11,885 nt of DNA from Clostridium sp. (GCA_012841175.1 DUVG01000181.1:1-11885); one strand, 5' to 3'; positions 1 to 5,590 are shown, counted from the stretch's first letter. The notes: generated by a model not told the origin, from the letters alone. Program-made: numbers and translations.

Positions 1-329
1 AAAGATTGCCAGGTTTTCCTATAGTTTTACATGGTGCTTCATCAGTAATTCCAGAATATGTTGAAATGATTAACAAATATGGTGGAGAAATGCCAGGTGC
101 ACAAGGTGTTCCGGAAGAGATGTTAAGAAAAGCAGCATCAATGGCAGTTTGTAAAATAAATATAGACTCAGATTTAAGACTTGCTATGACAGGTTCTATA
201 AGAAAGTATTTTGCTGAAAATCCATCTCATTTTGACCCAAGACAGTACTTAGGTCCAGCAAGAATTGCTATAAAAGAGTTAGTTAAGAATAAAATAATCA
301 ACGTATTAGGATGCGATGGAAAGGCGTAA
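1..329 (+). CDS. fba: Class II fructose-1,6-bisphosphate aldolase, 3' end only
   Basis: This is the C-terminal part (about 108 residues) of a gene that begins left of the window; the first complete codon is at base 3. Class II aldolases are cytoplasmic, zinc-dependent enzymes that cleave fructose-1,6-bisphosphate to dihydroxyacetone phosphate and glyceraldehyde-3-phosphate in glycolysis. Family marks visible here are VLHGASSV near the start (its His is a zinc ligand in the family), GVPEEMLRKA, the substrate-contacting stretch KINIDSDLR, and the C-terminal block HFDPRQYLGPARIAIKE. These resemble the roughly 300-residue clostridial/Bacillus-type enzyme rather than the longer E. coli FbaA type. 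The catalytic and remaining zinc residues lie upstream, outside the window, so intactness cannot be judged. A strong hairpin terminator follows the stop codon by about 25 bases. Confidence 0.95.
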   Translation, partial: RLPGFPIVLHGASSVIPEYVEMINKYGGEMPGAQGVPEEMLRKAASMAVCKINIDSDLRLAMTGSIRKYFAENPSHFDPRQYLGPARIAIKELVKNKIINVLGCDGKA

Positions 330-353
330 AAACCAACCTTTTCTTAAAGTTTC

Positions 354-407
354 AATAAAAATGCTAGGTTGAAAAACTTATTTTTTAACCTAGCATTTTT
401 ATTTTAA
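354..407 (+). terminator. Rho-independent terminator after fba
   Basis: The arms at 354-376 and 381-403 form an almost perfect stem of about 23 base pairs with one G-U pair, closed by the loop CTTA. The GC-containing core is AATGCTAGGTT against AACCTAGCATT. The descending arm is itself T-rich and is followed by more T residues. It isolates the aldolase transcript from the downstream gene. Confidence 0.9.
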
Positions 408-435
408 TTATATATATGCCTCTATACTAATAGAA

Positions 436-464
436 TTGAAAAGTTGTAACAGTACAGTTATAAT
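436..464 (+). promoter_or_regulatory. Sigma-A type promoter for the peptidyl-prolyl isomerase gene
   Basis: TTGAAA at 436-441 and a perfect TATAAT at 459-464 are separated by 17 bases. Transcription would start around 471, leaving a leader of about 54 bases before the ATG at 525. The promoter lies between the upstream terminator and the gene, which supports monocistronic expression. Confidence 0.8.
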
Positions 465-524
465 TATTATAAAATAGAATTTAAAATATTTTTAAAATCT
501 AATTTGGTTTGGAGGTAGTTTTAA

Positions 525-1886
525 ATGCCTAAGAAAAAGATAGCATTATTAGTGCTGGCTATAGTGTTGATTATATTAGCATCTATAGGGGGAATTTTTT
601 TTCTATCAGATAATAATGAAGACAATAATGAAAGTGTGAAAGAAGAACCAAAGTCTTTTGGACAGGAAGCACTTAAAATAAATGGCACTTTTGTAAGTGC
701 GGATGTTTTTGTTTCAGAAAGAAATATTTTTTTTGAAAGACATAAAAGAAATCCAGAGATGATGAGAAAAAGTGATGAAGAACGAAATGATATGCTTCTT
801 GATCAAATAATTGAAAAAATTATACTTGATGACTATGCATTTGAAAAATCTGGGATAACAGTGACGGAAGAAGAAATTGATGAATATATATTAAAATTTA
901 TAGATGCAAAATATGAAAATCCTGCAGAAAAGAACCAGTTTATGGCATCCCAAGGTTATCAAGACCAAGAAGAAATGAGAACAGGTATAAAAGAATATAT
1001 TATAAAACATCGGTTGTTTTATAATGCAGCTGTTAAGTACTCCATATCTATTGACCAAGAAGAATTTGAAGGAAAATACAATGAGCATAAAATGCAAAAC
1101 AAAAAAGTTGACTACAGACATATATTTATTTCTGCTGATGATATAGGCAAAGAGAAAGCATTTGAAAAAGCCAACGGTATTTATGAAGGTCTTTTAAAGG
1201 GAGAAAATTTTGAAAACATGGCAAAAACTCTTTCTGAAAATGAAGAGACCTCAAAAAACGGTGGATTGGTTACAGGTGCAGTTTTTGCAAAAACCCATCC
1301 AGAAATAAACAGATATGTATTTAGTGCAGAGATTCATCAACTACTAGAGCCTATAGAGACTTCAAAGGGATATGAAATTGTATATATTGAAAAGATTATG
1401 AAATATTTTAGAACAGAAGAGGAATATAAAGAAATGCTTATTGTAAATGAATTTCTTAACTCTGACAAATATAATGAATGGATAGAAGAACTGACGAAAG
1501 AATATGAAATTGAAATTATAGATCCAGAAATGAAGGCCTATAGACTTTACAGAGAGGAAAATTATCAAGAGGCTGCAAGTATGTACGAGCAGTTGTATAG
1601 AGATATTGGCAATGACTATTATATTGTAAGAGCCATGGATAGTTATACATTAGCTGAAAACTGGACAGAGTTAATACGCATTAGTGAAGAGGCATTAAAG
1701 AAAGACTCTGAAAATGTTATGAATTATTTAAATTGTGCAGTGGGATATTACAATGGGAATAATGAGAAAAAAGCATTGGAGTTTTTACAAAAGGCAGAAA
1801 AAATGTCAGGAGACAATTTGTATTGGCAGACTCTTGTTAGAGAAACTTATGAACGTTTAGGACTTACAGAGTATATACAAGACTAG
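525..1886 (+). CDS. Membrane-anchored parvulin-type peptidyl-prolyl isomerase (SurA/PrsA-like) with C-terminal TPR-like region
   Basis: This is a 453-residue extracytoplasmic folding factor. Residues 1-5 are basic (MPKKK) and 6-27 form one hydrophobic helix, followed by an acidic, Asn-rich linker (28-44). Residues 48-180 resemble a SurA/PrsA N-terminal chaperone domain, rich in charged helices. Residues 196-290 match the rotamase (PPIC) fold: DYRHIFIS at the start, GENFENMAKTLSEN in the middle, then NGGLVTG and the closing ETSKGYEIVYIEK. Residues 336-447 carry degenerate TPR-like helical pairs such as YREENYQEAASMYEQLY and NNEKKALEFLQKAEKM. The ATG at 525 has GGAGG at 511-515, 9 bases upstream. 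Unlike typical Firmicute PrsA there is no lipobox cysteine, so it is probably held by an uncleaved N-terminal helix. The gene stands alone between its own promoter and terminator. The parvulin assignment is good; the client proteins are unknown. Confidence 0.85.
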   Translation: MPKKKIALLVLAIVLIILASIGGIFFLSDNNEDNNESVKEEPKSFGQEALKINGTFVSADVFVSERNIFFERHKRNPEMMRKSDEERNDMLLDQIIEKIILDDYAFEKSGITVTEEEIDEYILKFIDAKYENPAEKNQFMASQGYQDQEEMRTGIKEYIIKHRLFYNAAVKYSISIDQEEFEGKYNEHKMQNKKVDYRHIFISADDIGKEKAFEKANGIYEGLLKGENFENMAKTLSENEETSKNGGLVTGAVFAKTHPEINRYVFSAEIHQLLEPIETSKGYEIVYIEKIMKYFRTEEEYKEMLIVNEFLNSDKYNEWIEELTKEYEIEIIDPEMKAYRLYREENYQEAASMYEQLYRDIGNDYYIVRAMDSYTLAENWTELIRISEEALKKDSENVMNYLNCAVGYYNGNNEKKALEFLQKAEKMSGDNLYWQTLVRETYERLGLTEYIQD

Positions 1887-1933
1887 ATATATAAAAATAC
1901 ATTCTTATAGTGTTTTGATGCCACTTTAAAATA

Positions 1934-1970
1934 GAAAGAGCTATGATTTTTAGTTCTTTTTTATTTTTTA
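1934..1970 (+). terminator. Rho-independent terminator after the isomerase gene
   Basis: The arms 1934-1943 (GAAAGAGCTA) and 1951-1960 pair over about 10 positions, two of them G-U, with a 7-base loop. The run that follows (1957-1970) is almost all T. It sits about 48 bases after the stop codon. Confidence 0.75.
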
Positions 1971-2069
1971 CCAATTTTCTATTAGAACAGTTTACAATAA
2001 AGTTTTAAAAGATGGTAAAAGACTCAAAATTAAGTATAAAAAAGATCATATAAGTAAATAATAGCTTTT

Positions 2070-2075
2070 GAGGTG
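2070..2075 (+). promoter_or_regulatory. Ribosome binding site that sets the start of the 2082 gene
   Basis: GAGGTG lies 6 bases before the ATG at 2082. In-frame GTG (2073) and TTG (2076) codons overlap or abut this motif and are therefore unlikely starts. I found no convincing sigma-A promoter in 1971-2069; TTTACA at 1991 lacks a well-spaced -10 partner. Confidence 0.7.
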
Positions 2076-2081
2076 TTGACA

Positions 2082-3074
2082 ATGAATAAAAAAGTAGGAA
2101 TACCAAGAGCGTTATTTTATTACCAATACTATCCTTTGTGGAAAGTTTTTTTTGAAGAACTTGGGGCAGAAGTGATATTATCTGACAATACAACAAAAAA
2201 AATTATGGATGATGGAGTAAAATTAACTGTAGATCAAGCATGCCTTCCTGTGAAATTATTTCATGGTCATATTTTAAACATTAAGGATAAAGTGGATTAT
2301 TTATTTATACCCAGGTTTACAAGTGTATCTAAAAATGAATATATATGCCCCAAATTTGGTGGGTTGCCGGATATGGTTAAAAATACAATAAAGGATATTC
2401 CAGAAATTATAGACACAGAAATTAATTTAAGAAAGTCCAATAAAAAAGCTTTAGAAGCAGTTTTGGAAATAGGCAAAATTTTTACGCAAGATGTAAGGCG
2501 TATAAAGAATGCATATAAAAAAGCTTTAGAGAACTATTATGAGTTTAGAAATAAAGTAAAGGAAGGAACATTACCTTGTGATATTTTGGAAAAGAAATTT
2601 AATGTCATTAGAAAAAATAGCAAATATAGACTTAATATAGCATTAATAGGGCATGCCTATAATATATATGATAAATATAGCAGTATGAATGTAATAGGAA
2701 AACTTAAAAATGATGATATAAATATAATAACCATTGACATGATTAATGATGAAATTATCAACAAAAATGTAAAGCCTTTAAAAAAACAAATGTTTTGGAA
2801 TTATGGGAGAAAAGCTATTGGAGCAGCAACTCATTTAATAGAAAGAGGAGACATAGACGGGATAATGTGTTTGATGGCTTTTGGCTGTGGCATAGATTCC
2901 TTTGTATGTGATTTGATAGAGAGAAAAGTTAGAAAAGATTCTAAAATCCCATTTATAGTGTTAAATATTGATGAACATTCAGGTGAGGCAGGGATGAATA
3001 CAAGATTAGAAGCTTTTATTGATATGATAAGATGGAGGAATAAAAATGAAAATAACGTTTCCGCATATGGGTAA
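2082..3074 (+). CDS. DUF2229/COG3580-type acyl-CoA dehydratase activase-related protein
   Basis: The 330-residue product belongs to the family annotated as 2-hydroxyacyl-CoA dehydratase activase-related (DUF2229, COG3580), whose reaction is not established. It starts MNKKVGIPRALFYY, the usual entry to this domain, followed by the cysteine motif DQACLPVK (Cys54), YICPKFGG (Cys89), and MAFGCGIDS (Cys269) with neighbours Cys263 and Cys276. Near the C terminus is HSGEAGMNTRLEAFID, which resembles the TRxEAF ending of the 2-hydroxyacyl-CoA dehydratase D-component fold. The Cys54/Cys89/Cys269 spacing could hold an iron-sulfur cluster; this is inference. No membrane segment or signal peptide is seen, so it is probably cytoplasmic. 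It overlaps the next gene by 29 bases. In many anaerobes this domain is fused behind the ATPase domain in one very long protein; here it is a separate gene. Identity of the family is sure, its role is not. Confidence 0.85.
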   Translation: MNKKVGIPRALFYYQYYPLWKVFFEELGAEVILSDNTTKKIMDDGVKLTVDQACLPVKLFHGHILNIKDKVDYLFIPRFTSVSKNEYICPKFGGLPDMVKNTIKDIPEIIDTEINLRKSNKKALEAVLEIGKIFTQDVRRIKNAYKKALENYYEFRNKVKEGTLPCDILEKKFNVIRKNSKYRLNIALIGHAYNIYDKYSSMNVIGKLKNDDINIITIDMINDEIINKNVKPLKKQMFWNYGRKAIGAATHLIERGDIDGIMCLMAFGCGIDSFVCDLIERKVRKDSKIPFIVLNIDEHSGEAGMNTRLEAFIDMIRWRNKNENNVSAYG

Positions 3075-4161
3075 TACATATATTGTTGCAAAATTTCTGT
3101 TGGATGATTTAGGAGTTGATTATCAAATACCCCCCTTTAACAACAAAAAGGCATTGGAAATAGGCACAAAATATGCACCTGAAATGGCGTGTCTACCACT
3201 AAAAATGAATTTGGGCAATTATATAGAAGCATATAAAAAAGGGGCGGACACAGTATTGATTGTAGGCGGCTGTGGTCCTTGCAGATTTGGATATTATTGC
3301 GAAATGAGCAGAGAAATATTGCAGGATAATGGTTATGATATGGATGTATTGACTTTAGAGCTGCCTAATGGAAATATAAAAGAATTTCTAACAAGAGTAA
3401 AAAAGCTTACAGGTGGATTAAATATATTTAAGATTATAAAAATTTTAAAAAACATCATTATAGTATCAAAAAAGGTAGATGATTTAGAAAAATTAACATT
3501 TAAATTTCGTCCTATAGAGATTAAAAAAGGCTCTGTGGACAAAATATACACCAACTTTCAAAGTAAAGTTTTAAAAGCAAAGGGCTCTAAAGAAATTTTG
3601 AAATTAATAGAAAGAACAAAAAATCAAATTTTAAGGTTAGAGATAGATAAAAAATTAAACCCTATAAAAATTGGAATAGTGGGAGAAATATATACCACAA
3701 TAGATTATTTTACTAGTTTTAATATTGAAACAACATTAGGCAATATGGGGATAGAAGTTGACAGGGCAATAACAGTAAGTGATTGGATAATTGAACACAT
3801 AGTAAAGGGTATTTTGCCAATTAAAAAAGATGATGATTATAAAATAGCTGCAAAGCCTTATTTAGGAGCAATGATAGGAGGGCATGCACAAGAGACAATA
3901 GGAAATACAGCAATATATGCTAACAAAAATTATGATGGGGTAATTCAAATTTATCCTCTTACATGTATGCCAGAAATAGTTGCAGAAAGCATACTTCCAT
4001 CTATAGAGAGGGATTTGGACATTCCTATACTGACTTTAATTATTGATGAACTTACTGGAGAAGCGGGATATATGACTAGAATAGAAGCTTTTATAGATTT
4101 ACTCGAAAAGAGAAGGGAGAGAATAGGACGTGGAAAAGAGCTTGTTTTATCTGGGAGTTGA
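3046..4161 (+). CDS. COG3581-type partner of the dehydratase-activase-related family
   Basis: The 371-residue product is predicted to be cytoplasmic and is of the COG3581 kind that accompanies COG3580 and COG1924 proteins. The start is firm: ATG at 3046 has GGAGG at 3034-3038, 7 bases upstream, inside the end of the previous gene. Visible motifs are ITFPHMGNTYI at the start, PEMACLPLKM (Cys49), the dense cysteine patch GGCGPCRFGYYC (Cys76, Cys79, Cys85), QIYPLTCMPE (Cys307) and ELTGEAGYMTRIEAFID near the end. It parallels the upstream product: both carry ACLPxK, a central beta-strand plus glycine segment (IALIG in one, IGIVG in the other) and the GEAGxxTRxEAFID ending. The two therefore look like diverged paralogs that may form a heterodimer. 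Residues 125-200 are Lys/Ile-rich and less conserved in appearance. The catalytic role is unknown; cysteine-bound iron-sulfur clusters are plausible. Confidence 0.83.
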   Translation: MKITFPHMGNTYIVAKFLLDDLGVDYQIPPFNNKKALEIGTKYAPEMACLPLKMNLGNYIEAYKKGADTVLIVGGCGPCRFGYYCEMSREILQDNGYDMDVLTLELPNGNIKEFLTRVKKLTGGLNIFKIIKILKNIIIVSKKVDDLEKLTFKFRPIEIKKGSVDKIYTNFQSKVLKAKGSKEILKLIERTKNQILRLEIDKKLNPIKIGIVGEIYTTIDYFTSFNIETTLGNMGIEVDRAITVSDWIIEHIVKGILPIKKDDDYKIAAKPYLGAMIGGHAQETIGNTAIYANKNYDGVIQIYPLTCMPEIVAESILPSIERDLDIPILTLIIDELTGEAGYMTRIEAFIDLLEKRRERIGRGKELVLSGS

Positions 4162-5119
4162 CGTTGGATCGGTGAGTACAAATTTTGTATTGGTAAATGA
4201 AAATGATGAAGTTGTGGAAAACATATATCTAAGAACAGGTGGACAGCCAATTAATGCTTTGAGAAAAGGAATAGGGTTATTGTCAGAAAAGTTTGGAAAA
4301 AACATAGTAATAAATGGAGTTGGAGCAACTGGAAGTGGAAGGCAGCTGGCTAATGTTATAATAGGTGCAGATATAGTAAAAAATGAAATTACAACACATG
4401 CTGTTGCTGCGCAAAAACTTGTACCAAATGTAAAAACAATTTTAGAGATAGGTGGACAGGATTCAAAAATAATATTATTGAGAAATGGAATAGTGTATGA
4501 TTTTGCAATGAATACAGTTTGTGCTGCTGGTACAGGATCGTTTTTAGATAGGCAGGCAGCAAGACTTGAAATATCAATTGATGAATTTGGCCCTTTAGCA
4601 TTAAAATCAAAATCATCAGTAAGGATTGCTGGAAGATGTGCAGTTTTTGCCGAATCCGACATGATACACAAACAGCAGACTGGACATAGTGTAGAGGATA
4701 TTTTAAGTGGATTATGTGAAGCATTGGTGAGAAATTATTTAAATAATCTTGCAAAGGGAAAAGAAATAGAAGAACCAATTGTATTTCAAGGAGGAGTTGC
4801 TGCAAATATTGGAATTGTTTCTGCTTTTGAAAAAACCCTTGGTAAAAAAATCATAATACCTTCATATTATGATGTAATGGGAGCTTATGGGGCAGCATTA
4901 ATTGCAAAAGATGAAATTAAGTCAGGAGCTAAAAACACTAACTTCTATGGATTTGAAATGACAAAAAATGATTACAAGGCTAAAAGCATCGAATGTAATG
5001 ATTGTTCAAATCTTTGCGAAATAATTGAAATTACTTCAAATGGCGAAGTTTTAGCTAGATGGGGGGATAGATGTGGAAAGTGGGCGAATATTAAAAAACA
5101 TAGTGAAGAGGTTGGATAA
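4130..5119 (+). CDS. BadF/BadG/HgdC-type ATPase, activator of 2-hydroxyacyl-CoA dehydratase family (COG1924)
   Basis: The 329-residue product is an ASKHA-fold ATPase. Family members form homodimers with a bridging [4Fe-4S] cluster and use ATP hydrolysis to push one electron at very low potential onto a partner. Phosphate-1 motif: LGVDVGSVSTNFV (8-20). Further motifs are GVGATGSGR (63-71) and EIGGQDSKII (106-115). Cys131 (NTVCAAGTGSFLDRQAARL) and Cys170 (AGRCAVFAESD) are 39 residues apart, as in the cluster ligands of HgdC; FQGGVAAN (219-226) closes the nucleotide site. Beyond the usual length of about 260 residues there is an extra module, ECNDCSNLC (289-296) plus GDRCGKW (312-318), with four cysteines. 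The start is GTG at 4130 with GGGAG at 4115-4119, overlapping the previous gene by 32 bases; TTG at 4142 is a weaker alternative. It is the third gene of a tightly coupled cassette. Its partner is presumably the pair of upstream products, since no HgdA/HgdB-type subunits are present. Confidence 0.92.
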   Translation: MEKSLFYLGVDVGSVSTNFVLVNENDEVVENIYLRTGGQPINALRKGIGLLSEKFGKNIVINGVGATGSGRQLANVIIGADIVKNEITTHAVAAQKLVPNVKTILEIGGQDSKIILLRNGIVYDFAMNTVCAAGTGSFLDRQAARLEISIDEFGPLALKSKSSVRIAGRCAVFAESDMIHKQQTGHSVEDILSGLCEALVRNYLNNLAKGKEIEEPIVFQGGVAANIGIVSAFEKTLGKKIIIPSYYDVMGAYGAALIAKDEIKSGAKNTNFYGFEMTKNDYKAKSIECNDCSNLCEIIEITSNGEVLARWGDRCGKWANIKKHSEEVG

Positions 5120-5206
5120 AAAAATAGAAGAACCGGAAAAAACACCCTATAAAAGACAATATTCGAAATACATTTACATTTTCATTCATAAATTCATAAT
5201 TTATTA

Positions 5207-5256
5207 TGTATAATCTCTTTGATATTCTGTTTTTGTCCGAAAAACGCCATTATACA
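5207..5256. repeat. Nested inverted repeat just upstream of the consensus promoter
   Basis: TGTATAAT (5207-5214) is the exact reverse complement of ATTATACA (5249-5256). Between them lies a smaller hairpin, GTTTTT (5229-5234) against AAAAAC (5240-5245), with loop GTCCG. There is no T-run after it, so it is not an obvious terminator. It ends 14 bases before the -35 box at 5271 and could be a regulator site or a chance AT-rich palindrome. Confidence 0.45.
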
Positions 5257-5270
5257 GCCTTCTAGCTACC

Positions 5271-5299
5271 TTGACATATTTTAAAATTACACGTATAAT
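5271..5299 (+). promoter_or_regulatory. Exact consensus sigma-A promoter for the transporter operon
   Basis: TTGACA (5271-5276), 17-base spacer, TATAAT (5294-5299): both boxes match consensus completely. An AT-rich stretch lies upstream. Expected start of transcription is near 5306. Such strength suits a highly expressed binding protein and suggests that control is by repression or within the leader. Confidence 0.85.
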
Positions 5300-5322
5300 T
5301 TAAGTTATGGATTAATGGGTTA

Positions 5323-5351
5323 TTGACAAAGAAGAAAATAAATAATAAAAT
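5323..5351 (+). promoter_or_regulatory. Second tandem promoter for the transporter operon
   Basis: TTGACA (5323-5328), 17-base spacer, TAAAAT (5346-5351). It lies 52 bases downstream of the first promoter in the same orientation. Transcription would start near 5358, giving a leader of about 230 bases that still includes the direct repeats and both hairpins. Confidence 0.6.
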
Positions 5352-5374
5352 ACACTTAGTTTTAGTATAAGCTA

Positions 5375-5451
5375 TATAAAAAAATAAAGTGTAAAAACAA
5401 ATTATAAAATAAAAGCGTAAAAATAAAATATATAAAATAAAAAGTGTTGTG
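5375..5451 (+). repeat. Three imperfect direct repeats with 28-base spacing
   Basis: Units starting at 5375, 5403 and 5431 each begin TATAAAA and run into a G(T/C)GT core: 5389-5392 GTGT, 5415-5418 GCGT, 5444-5447 GTGT. Start-to-start distance is 28 bases both times, although the core spacing varies (26 and 29). The composition is almost pure A/T, so a chance low-complexity origin is possible; protein binding or DNA bending are alternatives. Confidence 0.45.
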
Positions 5452-5457
5452 TCAGCT

Positions 5458-5494
5458 TTTTAAGGAATACATATGTAGTGATATGTTCTTAGGG
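5458..5494 (+). promoter_or_regulatory. Bulged hairpin in the transporter operon leader
   Basis: AAGGA (5462-5466) pairs with 5486-5490 and CATAT (5470-5474) with ATATG (5481-5485), leaving a 3-base bulge and the loop GTAGTG. Weaker outer pairs extend it to 5458/5494. No T-run follows. It encloses the start-stop pair ATGTAG (5473-5478). Confidence 0.4.
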
Positions 5495-5521
5495 ATTATG
5501 GAGGGTATAATACCAAATGCG

Positions 5522-5558
5522 TTAAACGTACACACCTTTGACTATGTAGTACGTTTAA
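5522..5558 (+). promoter_or_regulatory. Perfect 10-base inverted repeat before the binding-protein gene
   Basis: TTAAACGTAC (5522-5531) is the exact reverse complement of GTACGTTTAA (5549-5558). ACA (5532-5534) can also pair with TGT (5545-5547) past one bulged base. It ends 18 bases before the ribosome binding site. The following bases are A-rich, so it is not a terminator. As RNA it is a leader hairpin; as DNA it could be an operator read by a dimeric regulator. Confidence 0.6.
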
Positions 5559-5590
5559 TATAAAAAAACATTAAACAAGGGGGAACCGAA

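Larger units (their letters stand above)
5120..5590 (+). other. Gene-free regulatory region upstream of the sugar ABC transporter operon
   Basis: These 471 bases hold no convincing gene. In order they contain a tandem 8-mer ATTCATAA (5184-5199), a nested inverted repeat (5207-5256), an exact consensus promoter (5271-5299), a second promoter (5323-5351), three AT-rich direct repeats (5375-5451), a bulged hairpin (5458-5494), the short palindrome GGTATAATACC (5504-5514), a 10-base inverted repeat (5522-5558) and the ribosome binding site AAGGGGG (5577-5583). From the first promoter the leader would be about 285 bases, unusually long. No clear terminator for the preceding ATPase gene is visible. 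I recognise no known riboswitch class. Confidence 0.7.

Noticed and set aside
334..371. Possible antiterminator pairing of CAACC (334-338) with GGTTG (367-371) before the fba terminator
   Set aside because: Only five base pairs against a competing stem of more than 20; no leader context or partner motif suggests regulation.
2073..2081. GTG at 2073 or TTG at 2076 as start of the COG3580-type gene
   Set aside because: GTG lies within the ribosome binding motif and TTG directly follows it; the ATG at 2082 has normal spacing and gives the family-typical MNKKVGIPRA.
4147..4671. 174-codon open frame on the minus strand inside the ATPase gene
   Set aside because: It lies wholly opposite a gene whose motifs are unmistakable. 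Its translation is compositionally odd (many Ser/Phe/Pro), it has no ribosome binding site that stands out, and no family is recognisable.
4389..4805. 138-codon minus-strand open frame in the ATPase gene
   Set aside because: Low-complexity Leu/Gln/His-rich translation, which is the reverse reading of AT-rich plus-strand codons; shadow of the real gene.
5375..5451. 28-base spaced repeats as a CRISPR array
   Set aside because: The repeats are imperfect, almost pure A/T and separated by only a few bases, with no unique spacers of 30 or more bases and no cas genes nearby.
5517..5525. Two-codon open frame ATG CGT TAA after GGAGGG in the leader
   Set aside because: Such minimal frames occur often by chance. 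The 11-base gap is at the long end for a ribosome binding site, and nothing else supports translation.
5306..5590. Known riboswitch or T-box in the long leader
   Set aside because: I could not find T-box, cyclic-di-GMP, purine, TPP, SAM, lysine or cobalamin core motifs. A covariance-model search would be needed to exclude others.
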